Source of the DNA: Kingdonia uniflora
Lineage: Eukaryota > Streptophyta > Magnoliopsida > Ranunculales > Circaeasteraceae
Assembly (NCBI GenBank): GCA_014058105.1
Contig: JACGCM010000440.1
Span: 1,426,001 to 1,490,000 of the forward strand
Reading direction: 5' to 3'
DNA length: 64,000 bases
The number at the start of each line of letters is the position of its first letter. The stretch's first letter is position 1. Both the position numbers and the translations under genes were made by a program. Below, piece after piece: positions 35,323 through 45,789 of the stretch. The notes under the pieces were generated by a model. The model did not search any database. It was given only the letters and a program-made list of their open reading frames with translations, and had not been told where the DNA came from.

Positions 35323-35342
35323 TTTGGTACCATTTGTGGGAA
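35323..35342 (+). promoter_or_regulatory. E2 primer-binding site
   Basis: TTTGGTACCATTTGTGGGAA follows the LTR end directly. It resembles TTGGCGCCGTTTGTGGGAA with three changes. Confidence 0.7.
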
Positions 35343-35399
35343 AGAAATCATTTCCACGATATCTTAAGGCAATCATTCACTCTATTACAAGTTCTAATC

Positions 35400-36880
35400 A
35401 TGGTCACATCCAAGAGACTAGCAACCAGAATTCAGCTTGACCTTTCAGTTGAGCCGGAATAACTTATAGAACTACGGGCGAATCTCAACACTAAGACGGA
35501 GAAATACAACGAGCTCGAACGTCAATTAATTCTTGACTGAAAGCTTTATGAGATGGAGCTCGATGCCGAACGACAAGCTCCTTTGACAGTGCTCAAACGA
35601 TATTTATATCAAATGACAATAATACAGACTGCCTTGCAAGCTCTGCAAAATACTCAACATGATCCTCCAACAAGAGATCACGATTAGTTGCTTGAAGCCT
35701 CTCGGGTTTCTACGCAGAAAAGATTGGGACCTCATGGAGCTACCAACAAAGCTATTTCCAGAAATATTCAAAATGAACCTCAGCCTTCCATTCATTTGGG
35801 CGGTGAAGTTCAGTCTGAGATAAGCTAAGGTCACCGATGTTTTGTACGCCACGAGGAAGAACAACGACTTCCACCTCAAGGTATAACATGAGATCGTTTG
35901 AGTGAATGTACGGGTACTCACAATTCGTAACCTCTTTGTCATGTCATTTAACCGATACGTCACTATGTCACGCAAGAGCATATCGATCAATGAATAAAGG
36001 AGTTGATCGAAGTACAAGTTATGGGTACCACCAATGACCTTACCAAGTTACAAGGAAGTCCAATTGCCAAAGAACTATTTGATATAAAGTCTACCGTCTG
36101 TTCGCCACTAGTCTGCAGTAGGAACCGCTCCGATGGTTTCACTCTCAACCTGAAGACTCCATATACACATTCGGCCAGCGGTAGAAATAATTCTTTAAGA
36201 CATATGCTCACAACAGAGACAAAGAAGAAAATTTATATTCTCTTATCAGTCTGAAACAGTCATACAGAGAGAATCTCGAGGCTTTTGTGAAGAAGTTTTT
36301 GGAGCTCACACGAAAAGTAGACAATCTTGATCAGAAAATAGCTATTACTCCTTTCACCAACGCACTCCAGCTCGACTGTAAAGCCAAAGAGTACCTCTTC
36401 CACAATAAACCTGCGACCTTGGAGGATATGATCACTAAGGTTAATAGTTACGTCGAACTGGAAAGAATGATGTCTAAAAGGCATAAATCTACTAAATCCG
36501 TTCTTACCAAGAAATATCCATCTACAGATCTAAATACTAAACCAAAAGAGGATCAGGGTGACCAAAAACGCTCCAAGGGAAATACAGACGACCCTCAGAA
36601 AGGCGGTTCACAAGTCAAGCCGGTCCTCCCAGAGATGAATGTTCGGATCTCCAGAATTTTCCAATCCTCTCAAAGGATAAGCTCTACCGTCTTTCCCAAC
36701 CATTAGAACCAATCTCAAAGGATAAGCTCGACCGTACTGTATGTATCATAGGGTAAACCATAATTCTACTGATAATTACTATGCTTTACAGAGGTTGCTC
36801 GAATACATTTTCAAGCAGGGACGGATGCTCGAATATATTGTAGACCTGGAATCATACAAGGATGGCAGCTTTAAGAAGTA
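35400..36880 (+). pseudogene. gag: E2 gag relic
   Basis: ATG at 35400 (MVTSKRLATRIQLDLSVEPE, then a stop and a charged helical stretch). SPIAKELFD at about 36060 is the normal entry into the capsid core, but most of the core (the D..EH and PLRWF region seen in E3) is absent, suggesting a deletion. From 36287 the frame matches E3 closely: FLELTRKVDNLDQKIAI, FTNALQLDCKAKEYL, TLEDMITKVNSYVELERM. The knuckle near 36738 reads CMYHRVNHNSTDNY, the last Cys being Tyr. Confidence 0.75.
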
Positions 36881-37074
36881 ACTTAAAGTTGTCCAGGTTG
36901 AAGATCAAGCTGAGGAGAAACATCTCTACCATATGCGCCATAATAACATGATCGAAATCAATCAGATCACCAACTCTAATAGATTCAAGCACATGAGTCT
37001 ATCATAATGCTGCAATCTTGCACCTCAAGACAAAGAAGCCAAACTTTTGCCTGAGTCAGGCAATCACCGGCTTG

Positions 37075-37560
37075 GGATCTCATTCGAAGATTCCGACACT
37101 AGCCATGTCAAATTTTTACATCATGATACATTAGTGATAATGCTTAAGATGAATAAGTTTGTCATGCACACAATGATGATCGATATTGACAGTAGTATTG
37201 AGATTCTCTTTTAGAGTACTATCGACCAAATGGGATTGGCCGATCAAGTTATTCAAAGTGACACCAATATTAGTGGATTCAATGGTTCTAAAGAAGAGTG
37301 AGTAGGAAAGATCATCTTACCTATTACTGCAGGACCAGCCACAATCGACATTATCTTTTATGTGATCAACGCCAAGTCCCGTTATCTCGCGATTATGGGC
37401 CGTTATTAGATTCATCACATGGAAGCAATCACTTCCACCTATCATCAAGCACTCCACTTCAAACAAAATGATGGCATCAATGAGAGCAGGGGTAGTCAAT
37501 AGCTTTCTCGAGCTTGCAAAAATACCGTCTTTGCTATTCTAGATACCCCTGACAGATATG
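37075..37560 (+). pseudogene. pol (PR): E2 protease relic
   Basis: In one frame with stops: ISFEDSDTSHVKFLHHD, the active-site loop MMIDIDSSIEILF (Asp kept, the following Gly replaced by Asp), MGLADQ, ISGFNGSKEE, IILPITAGPATID, and HHMEAITSTYHQALHF. The layout matches E1 and E3. Stops interrupt it at about 37214, 37301 and 37407. Confidence 0.75.
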
Positions 37561-37599
37561 CTGTATAGCAATTACAAAAAGCTGATCACCCCGATGATC

Positions 37600-39185
37600 A
37601 GCCTTCCACAGAGGAGCTCACTAAATGTATCGACATTGATGGACCTGACAGAGGTACTTTTGTAGGTACTAAGCTGGTTCAACATAAAAAAGGCGTTATC
37701 ATTCAGTTCTTACGGCTAAATCAAAACATTTTTGTATGGTCTTTCGAAGAGATACTTGGGGTCGATCCGGCCAAGGCATGTCACAAATTAGCCATCAACA
37801 TCAACGCTACGACGGTCAAACAGAAACAACGACAAATTTTACCTCGACTTCGAGATGAAGTTAACATGGAGATCGAGAAATTGATCAAAGTGGGATTCAT
37901 TCGAGAACCTAAATTTCCAGATTGGATATCTAAAATAATCACTGTCCCAAAGAAGAATGGAAAAGTCTGAGTTTGTGTAGATTTTACCGATCTAAACAAA
38001 CATACTCTAAATGACAGTCTCCTTCTTCCCAATATTCATCAGATCCATGATTCCATAGCAGGTTACGAACTCTTATCTATGATAGACGCTGCTTCTGGAT
38101 ACAATCAGATTTTACTCTTGAATGAAGATCAAGAAAAGACCACTTTTATTACTGAAAGAGGACTTTATTGCTACAAAGTCATGCCCTTCAGACTTAATAA
38201 TGCAGGTACAACTTATCAATGGTTGATGACTACTATGTTCAAAACACATCTTTGAAAAGTCGTGGAAGTCTACATTGATGATCTCTTATGTAAGAGCATA
38301 CAGTCCATCAATCACATTTCAGATCTCAACACAATATTCAACATTCTTCGATCTTATAGAATACGTCTCAATCCTGATAAGTATCAATTCAGAGTACATT
38401 CACACCGATTTCTAGGTTACTTAATCAGAAAGAAGGGGATTGAGGCCGATCCAGATCAGATTAGGGCTCTCCTCAATATGCCATCTTTAAAAATGATGAA
38501 AGATGTTCATAAACTTGCCTATAAGATTACCGTTATCAACCATTTCATTTTGAAATCTTCAGACCGTTATCGTTGACTATTCCTATTACTTCACGGTTGT
38601 GCCAAACGAGGAAAAGTTTAGCCAAATACAAAGGTTCAATGGATATCAAAATGTGAAGCAACATTTTAGGATCTTAAAACCTGTTTCGGGAAGTCTCCCA
38701 TTAGGAGCACCCTAATAGATAATGGGGAACTGATTATCTACCAAGCATTTATAGATACTTCACTCAGCTCGATTCTCATTCGACTTAAAAGGAAAATCCA
38801 GAAATGAGTCTACTTCATCAGCAAAACCCTCACTCTAGCAGAAACGAGGTACTCTAAAATCAAAAAACTTCTTCTCACTCTTGTTTATACTTCAGGGAAA
38901 CTCAAGCACTATTTCTAAGTTTATTTAGTCAAAGTCATGATGAACTGCCTACTTCGGGAGGTTCTGTCCAAGAAAGAAAAATCAAGAAGGGTGTAACAGT
39001 GGTCAGTCAGTTTGGGAGAACATAATATTAAGTTCGAGCAATGTCATTCTGAAAAGGGTCAGGCCGTTGCCGATTTTCTCGTAGATTTTCCAGTGGAAGA
39101 TCCCAAGTTGGAGAAGCAAGATTCTGACCTTGTAGAAGAAGTTACTGAAGATCCGCCCCCTAAAGTATTTGACAAGCGGGCATAA
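37600..39185 (+). pseudogene. pol (RT-RH): E2 reverse transcriptase and RNase H relic
   Basis: It starts with the usual N-terminal lead (FVWSFEEILGVDPAKACHKL near 37730), then IEKLIKVGFIREPKFPDWISKII, VCVDFTDLNKHTL, SMIDAASGYNQI (catalytic Asp present), GLYCYKVMPF, and VEVYIDDLLCKS (YxDD present, 38262). RNase H follows with YFISKTLTLAETRYSKIKKL and, before the next domain, GQAVADFLVDFPVE. Stops at about 37968, 38254 and 38574 and several in RNase H. The RT core is more conserved than in E1. Confidence 0.8.
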
Positions 39186-39199
39186 TGGATTACAGGGAA

Positions 39200-39540
39200 A
39201 GGGTAGAGACTTTTTATAGATGGATCAGCAGGACCCGCAGGGTCAGGAATTGGAATCGTATTAATTATCCCTTCCAATGACAGAATTAAGAAATAAGTCC
39301 ATTTAGATTTTGAGGCCTCAAACAATGTCACCGTGTACCAAGCTCTTATTCATAGCTTCGACCTCATTCTTGAGCTCGGTGTCCCAGAACTCTCAGTTTA
39401 CATAGATTCACTACTCATCGTCCACCATTACTCTAAGTTATACAAGAAGAATGGCAAAATGATCGAATACGCACCCCTCATTACAGATAGGATGAGTAAG
39501 TTCGTGCAAGCAACTCTTAATTAACTTCCTCGAGAAAAAA
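39200..39540 (+). pseudogene. pol (aRNH): E2 second (archaeal-type) RNase H relic
   Basis: It starts after WITGKG and a TAG with LFIDGSAGPAGSGIGIVLIIPSN (first Asp present). NNVTVYQALIHSFDLILELG follows, where the acidic second position (usual T-A-E-Y) is Val. Then VYIDSLLIVHHYSKLY (third Asp present), TDRMSKFVQATLN, and a TAA before the final DSLAYL-like motif (near 39550). At least one catalytic residue is lost. Confidence 0.8.
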
Positions 39541-39639
39541 AATAGATACGCCGATTCCCTGGCATATCTAACCAGGGTTTTTAGCATAGAAGCTCGATAT
39601 CTCAAGATTGAAGTTATTTCAACCCCCAACATTGATCAT

Positions 39640-40832
39640 ATTTTTGAATGTACGATCAACACTAGGGTGATAAAGGGGTAGACGACGATTGGCGAAGCCC
39701 TTTCTTAGTTTATCTCGGCATCGACAACAAGTAGGAAGGACTACTTCCAGTAGATCCAAGGAAGCGCTGACAGCTGATAGACAACTCAAAGTGCTATACT
39801 AATCAAAACGGTATCTTATACCGCTCTTCAATCATGGGGCCTTACCTCAAGTACCTCTCCAAAGAGAAAACGGACGAGATGCTCTGCGATTTACATGAAG
39901 GGACTTGTGGCTCCCATGCCAGAGGTAGATCACTGGCAAATAGAGCCAATATACAAGGAGTATTCTGCTCTGGCATGCGCAAACAAGCAGAAGAGTACTC
40001 ATTCAAATGTGATGCATGTCAATGACATGGACAAATCATTCGCGCCCCTGCCCTTGAACTCCATGCAAGTAAGGTATTTTGGCCATTCAAAATATGGGCA
40101 CTCAATCTTGTCGGAAAATTTCCTAATTCTTTTGGTAAGCGCCGCTGCCTACTCGTAGCTACCAATTATTTTATAAAATGGGTAGAAGCAGTTCCACTCA
40201 GTTGAACCAGAGATGAAGAGGTCATATCCTTTATCTAAAAACACATCATCACTCAGTTTGGGCACCCCTACCTAATTCGTATCGATAACAGGCCCCAATT
40301 TGTTAAAAAAAATGTCGTAGCTTTCATTAATCAACTAAACATCATCCACTCACCATCCAATCCTTACTAACCTCAAGGTAATGGCCAAGCCAAAATCACT
40401 AACAAAACCATCGTAGATGGAATCAAGAAAAGGCTATACTCGCAGAAAAAAGGGAATTGGGTTCGAGAACTTCCTCATATCTTTTGGGCATATCATACCA
40501 CTCCAAATCAGTTGATAGGTTACACTCCATTCCTCCTTGCCTATGGCACCGAGGCCATCATTCCCTCCTAATGCCATTATCCAGTCAAAGATCACGAGTT
40601 AACTAACGAGGAAAATTAGTTCGAATAGGCTTGCAACCTCAATTGGATCGGTGAAACCAGGGAATGCCCCATTACTAAGTTAGGTCGATATCACCATATG
40701 CTAACCAGTTCACACAATAAACGAGTCAGAAGTCGTACCTTCCAAATCGATATTCTTGTCCTCAGAGAAATACCTCAACACCGCAAAGAGCCTCATGCTA
40801 GAAAACTAGCTGACAATTGGGAGGGTCCATTA
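39640..40832 (+). pseudogene. pol (IN): E2 integrase relic, interrupted by E3
   Basis: The zinc region is intact in pattern: LHEGTCGSHARGRSLANR and KCDACQ (39890-40021). The catalytic core: WPFKIWALNLVGKFP (first Asp replaced by Asn), LVATNYFIKWVEAVPL, IRIDNRPQFV (second Asp present), PQGNGQAKITNKTI (Glu replaced by Lys), LPHIFWAYHTTPN, and TPFLLAYGTEAIIPS. The C-terminal module LGRYHHML...LVLREIPQHRKEPHARKLADNWEGP breaks exactly at the E3 boundary. The remaining residues are at 58545-58657. Confidence 0.85.
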
Positions 40833-41567
40833 TGTAATAGCCTAATTCTGGGATATGGACTTAGCCTTAACACCAAATGTATTTAGAGCATTCAAGAATA
40901 GAAGATAATAAACAACAAGATTGTTTAGCGTGGAAAACCTTTGAATAGGCTAAAAACTACGATCTCTCCTGTGGATTTTGAGAAAGTGACAATTTTATTG
41001 AGATTGCTAGTATATTACAATGAACGATTATAGAATATAGGATGATAGAGTAGGAACTTTTCTATGGTGATCGCTCTGTTTCTCATTTGCAGTTCTCCAG
41101 GTCCTCTTATACGTTCCCTAATACGGCCGTTTGATGACCATAAAGTTCCTTAATAATGGACGTTACAAAGCAAGTATGAGATATTTTATGACCAGGTTGT
41201 ATAACGTTCTGACCTTTGCTGCTGTACAATGGCTCTATTACTGACTGTGTGCTTCACGCAAGTTAATTTGCTGGTGTAGAGTTTGAAAGTGATGTCTCAA
41301 ACTGGGGAAAGTTTGGTTATGTCTTTAGTAGTACTTCCTGAAAACTGATGAGATCTTGGGTGAGGTTTGATTATGAGATATGAAATAAGCTATTATAAGA
41401 TGACTCTCAACCAATAGCATGAGTGTTGCTGGGGATGAGTGGTATTGGTTGAGAAACTCATTTTGTACATGTTTATGATTGTACCATGTGCTTTATTGTT
41501 GAGGTTTAAAGTTCGTCTATAGTTTGAAAATAAAGCATGAGCTCGCGATGCAGAATAAGCCACTACA
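40833..41567 (-). repeat. E3 3' LTR
   Basis: Collinear with 57810-58544 over its full length. On the minus strand it starts TGTAGTGGCTTATTCTGC and ends ..GGCTATTACA. A TATAAGAGG TATA-like motif lies at about 41100-41115 on the minus strand. On the minus strand a GAGAGGA purine tract precedes it, a likely PPT. Confidence 0.9.
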
Positions 41568-41893
41568 ATCGTCCTCTCAGCCAATAATACCAGAATGATT
41601 GTTGGCTAGTGGTGTTGGTTGAGAAGTATCAATAAATGTTGTAGTTATGTCAGAGGTTCATTTCTAATGTCAATATATGAATCTCTATTGGTGTCTGTTG
41701 GGTTTCCTAGAACCAATGATTATAGTCAAATATTATTGCATGGGGAATCTATTTGGCATCGTGAATTTGTAGAGTCTACTTTGAATGCTGATCTGTGTAT
41801 AAAAGGTACTCTGAGTTGAGTTTTAAGGAGCAAACCCTTCGTCTCTGATTTCTTTCTCATTATTTTCTTACGATGACAATAGTAACAACTAGG
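41568..41893. other. E3 end region; LTR-related phrase next to PPT
   Basis: 41574-41630 (CTCTCAGCCAATAATACCAG.. to GGTGTTGGTTGAGAAG) resembles LTR sequence at 41404-41455, suggesting duplicated LTR sequence beside the PPT. A TATAAAAGG lies at about 41800 on the plus strand, which could be a promoter for the antisense gene. This is inference. Confidence 0.4.
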
Positions 41894-42464
41894 AGGATAT
41901 TACTGTAACGCATTCAAAACCCCTTTCTAAAAGTAGGTCAGCAAAATTCTAAGGCCAGAGACGACCTGATTCAAGAAACATAAAAAATCCCCACTTGGGC
42001 CTGATAACTGAAGCCCATTGTAATACAAGAGGTTAACCCTCTCACTAATACCTATATCCTTCTTCCACTTTTCTAAATAGGCAACTTGATAATACATTTC
42101 TTTCCCCCCTTTTTTAGAAACATAGGTCCTGAACCAGAGACTTTAGTCCTTCACATACCTGCCCCACTCTCCTGGGCATTTCTTTATATATCTCAAGTAC
42201 TCTTTCCCTATATCTGCCCCCTCTGGGTATATGAAAAGGACTCTATCTTTCTCCCTTTCGTCTACCTTCTATTTCGCGCCCTCAGATCTACTGGTCCCCG
42301 CCACCTCTATCGTCGCCCCCACCCTATTAACAATTTCCTCTATTACACTACACTCATTTCCCCTCCCCAAAAACGATATTTCTTCAGAATCAGATGAGAC
42401 TACAAACCTACTAGCAAGAATACTAGGTTTAGAATGCATACTAAACCTACAGATACAGAGACAG
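41894..42464 (-). repeat. Left arm of large inverted repeat in E3
   Basis: Its reverse complement matches 43544-44117 almost throughout. Examples are the outer end ACTGTAACGCATTC, TTCTAAAAGTAGGTCAGC, GGCCCAAGTGG, CTCAAGTACTCTTTCCC and CAGATCTACTGG. On the minus strand it still reads open in places (YPEGADIGKEYLRYIKKCPGEW, SLWFRTYVSKKGG). Confidence 0.85.
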
Positions 42465-43543
42465 GGCGGCGAATATGAAGTTGATTTTGTGCGGGCAGCC
42501 GAACCATCGAGGTTGCATCAGGTGTAACTGGGGAGCTCGGTGAGCTTGAGGTTGGGAGATTTGTTAAAAGTAATTTATTTTGAGGTAGTATAATGTGGTT
42601 GAGTTTTGAATAAATATAATATGTGAGATCGTGAGAGAATAAAGTATGTGATGTTCCGATCTGATTGAATAAATTATTTTGTTATATATATTGTGTACGG
42701 ATGCTGTGTATAACAGCTGTAGGATTTTAACAACTGTAAGGATATCTTCGAATTTTGAAAATTGAGCTATTTTAAGAAAGCTTGTACGATCTTGGAAGAG
42801 TATAAGTAAGATGATTGGTCATTTTGGTACTGGGCTGAGAAAATGTGCAGAGTTCGTAATGGTAGATAACAGAGATAAACGTGATGGTGGAAAATGCTAT
42901 CACAGAAGTCATGATGATGTTGTAAAATAAAAAGACATGCATGTAGCAACAGTGATGATGACTGACACGTGTCAGAAGGAGCCGTCGTTTCATAAACTGA
43001 GGAATAGTATAAAAACTCATATTTCTCTCCCTCATAAATTGTTTACAGTTTCTGAGAGAGAAAAATGTGGTACGCATATCATTGTCAAGGAGAAGAGGCG
43101 CTTGAGTGTAGATTTATTTTGAGAAAGACATCTACATCGACTAATAAGAGGTTGTCGGAGAGGTGACGGGAACGCTCGTATTCGAAGAGACTGCCGGGTA
43201 AAATAGAGGATTATTGTTCAGAAGGTACAAGTTGGTGATAAAAACTTTTTTCTGTTTAATTTTGTAAGTACTCTGTGTTATGTAGTAATCTGTAGGCGTT
43301 AGTAATCTAACTGGGGGTTTCAAGGGATTTTAAAAATAAAAAATTGAGAGAAAGTTTATAATGCAGAATTTGTGGTATATGTTGTCTTAGAAAGAGAAAA
43401 TGTATTTGTTGGAGTAGAAGAGGGAAATTTGAAATGATTTGATTTTGGCTTTTTTATTTTGGGATTTAGAGAAATTGACGTGTTGAATGGGTAGAAGGTG
43501 GGTCTGTTTGTTATGTTTGAAAACTAGTGATAATGATAAAATA
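42465..43543. other. Spacer of the inverted repeat
   Basis: About 1.08 kb with no recognised domain. It includes the minus-strand frame 43077-42772 (MRTTFFSLRNCKQFMRERNM..), which I cannot assign. Confidence 0.4.
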
Positions 43544-44117
43544 TGTCTCTGTATATGTAGGTTCAGTATGTGTTCTAAAACTAGTATTCCTGCTAGTTGG
43601 TTTGTAGCTTCATCTGATTTTTAAGAAAAGTCATCTTTGGAGAGGGGAAACGAGTACAGTTTAATGGAGGAAACTGTTAAGAGTGTGGGGGCGACAATAG
43701 AGATGACGAGGCTCAGTAGATCTGAGGGTGTAAAAGAGAAAGTGGATGAAAGGGAAAAAATATAGAGTCCTTGTCATATACCCAGAGGGGGTGGATGCAG
43801 GGAAAGAGTACTTGAGATATATAAAGAAATACCCAGGAGAATGAGCCAGGTATGTGAAGGACCAAGGTCTCTGGTTCAGGACCTATGTCTCCGAAAAGGG
43901 GGGGGGAAGCAATGTATTATCAAGTTCCCTTATTTGGAAAAGTGGAAGAAGGATAAAGGTATTAGTGAGGGGGTTAGCCTTTCATATTATAATGGGCTTG
44001 GGTTATCAGGCCCAAGTGGGTTTTTTTTTTATGTTTCTTGAATTAGGTCGTCTATGGCCTTAGAATTCCGCTGACCTACTTTTAGAAAGAGGCTATGAAT
44101 GCGTTACAGTGTTGTCC
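43544..44117 (+). repeat. Right arm of large inverted repeat in E3; antisense-gene exon
   Basis: Partner of 41894-42464. In the plus orientation (the direction of the antisense gene) it encodes EYLRYIKKYPGE, KDQGLWFRTYVSEKGG, YLEKWKKDKGISEGVSLSYYNG and GLSGPSG in shifting frames, followed downstream by further exon-like sequence. This arm is therefore probably the original and the left arm the inverted copy. Confidence 0.8.
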
Positions 44118-45610
44118 TGCCCAATTGAATAAGAATGTATATGAGATGATAAGGGTATGTGAGGCGCTAAATGAAAAATAGAGGAAGGAAGGGATTGCGA
44201 AGCAGTTCGCAGCTGAAAATGCTTTGAAGTTTTCCAAGTTTAAGTATATGGAGGGTTGAAATAGTGGTTACCTGTATAGTGACTCAGTTAGGCCAAAATT
44301 CTTTGATTTTGAGTCTGCGGGTTGACCATGGAACGACAACCTTGTGTGGGTTGAAGGTAGATATTTCTAGGTTCCAGATGAACCCGCGCTCGAGCTGAAC
44401 CATAGATATTTTAATCCTAGTAAGTAATGTTGACCAATCTTTGAATAGTTGATAGCTATGTCTGCATGTTGTGTAACTGATATTTTGTTCCTTTTATTTG
44501 GCAAAGCCTAAACCGTTGGCTACTCTGGATAAGACTAGTCTGTTTGATTGTGTTACTCATGACCAAGATGAGCTAATAGAGGTACTCAGTGAATTGGGCA
44601 TTCAAGTGCATAATAGAGTAGATTTAATAGTGCCTAAAGTTTAGCGAGCTCAAGAAAAATGAGCTATAGCCGAGGGGAAGGCTGTAGAGACCATTGTTGA
44701 TTTGCTTAGTCCTTCACCTTTTGTTCCTCAGATTACCAAGCGGCTTACTCGTAAAACCCGAAAGCCAACATAGCAAAGCGGCTCAGTGGTTGAGGCTGTG
44801 CCATCATAATAAGAGATCGCAAAGCCTACTACTGGTGGCATGTCTGTACTTGTGGACGTGGAGAAGAGTCTGAAGAGAAAATGGCATGTGGAGGAGGACA
44901 GTGATTAGAGTAACCCTCATGGTGCTGCCAAGATGAAAGAGTTGGAGCGAATATATTGTCATATGGCCGGGACAAACTCGCAGAAGCTTGAGGATGAGTA
45001 TCTTGAGCACACGTTCGTGGTATTTGGTTGAAAAACTGCTTACTTGATGTTGCCTTCGAACTGAATGAAATAATTAAACTGACTCTTCTTTTTTTGTTAT
45101 ATTGGCAGCTGTGAATGATGTTGAAGGGGGCCAGACAATGTCTAGACAAGAGTGGCCAAGAATTTGATGATCTGGCGGTGAAGTTTGAGGTTTAGTTAGC
45201 TCGCGTGAAGGAGCTCGAGGGTAAGTTTCAATTGGAGAGAGAGAGAATGGTTGCAGATGCTACCGCAGCTGTAGAAAAGTACAGTAAACTGTCAAAGCAT
45301 GACAAACTCATGTTTGATACGGTTGCAGCAGCCTTAGTGGAAAGAAACCACTTTATCAACTCGTTCTATTATTTTGGGTTGAGTGTGGATGATTTGGCAT
45401 TGGCCCGGAATGGTAGGTATGCAGAGATTGAACTCCCAGTTGGGGAGAAAGAGATGGCTGGTGATGCTGTTGGTGCACCTGAGAAAGCTTCAAACCTTCC
45501 TCCAAGCAGTATAGAGGCAGTCTATACTATTGAGTAAATATTGGATCCTCTCTTGGAACGTGCTGAAACAGTTCTTTCTTTAAAGAAAATACTAAAATCT
45601 CATTCCGAGG
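44118..45610 (+). pseudogene. E3 antisense gene, first part (several exons)
   Basis: Plus-strand exons. To 44419, with RPKFFDFESAG, WNDNLVWVEGRYF and VPDEPALELNHRYF, then GTAAGT. The next exon follows the acceptor GGCAAAG at 44507: KPLATLDKTSLFDCVTHDQDELIEVLSELGI, then a basic stretch and SLKRKWHVEEDSD. A third exon follows ATTGGCAG at 45109, holding the open frame 45205-45537 (MKELEGKFQLERERMVADATAAVEKYSKL.., VERNHFINSFYYFGLSVDDLALARNGRY), which is charged and helical. Stops occur in every exon. The layout parallels the antisense gene of E1 and E2. Function unknown. Confidence 0.6.
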
Positions 45611-45789
45611 TAGACATTAGCAAACCTCTTTAAACTTTTTGTGGTATCCTGTCTTTTGCTTTTCAGCTTGCGTGACATGGATGTGATAGTACTCTGTATA
45701 ATCGTGCACTATTATCTTTTTGAGTGATATTTTGAAATATGTTTTTCGTGGATGTTGGTATTTAAATAAGATATCTGTAATTTGTGTAG

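Larger units (their letters stand above)
34703..40832 (+). mobile_element. E2 (left part): Ty3/gypsy Tat element interrupted by E3
   Basis: A 5' LTR, PBS, gag, PR, RT-RNase H, second RNase H and integrase are cut at integrase motif NWEGP by E3. The frame resumes at 58545, where the pol end and antisense gene follow. The start is inside MULE B after TCAGT (34698-34702). The matching duplication would lie off the right edge. Numerous stops. Integrase first Asp and Glu and the second-RNase-H Glu are lost, while RT motif A D and YIDD remain. Confidence 0.85.

Noticed and set aside
42086..42527. Plus-strand frames of about 100 codons
   Set aside because: They are shadows of the inverted arm. The coding-like signal is on the minus strand and matches the right arm.
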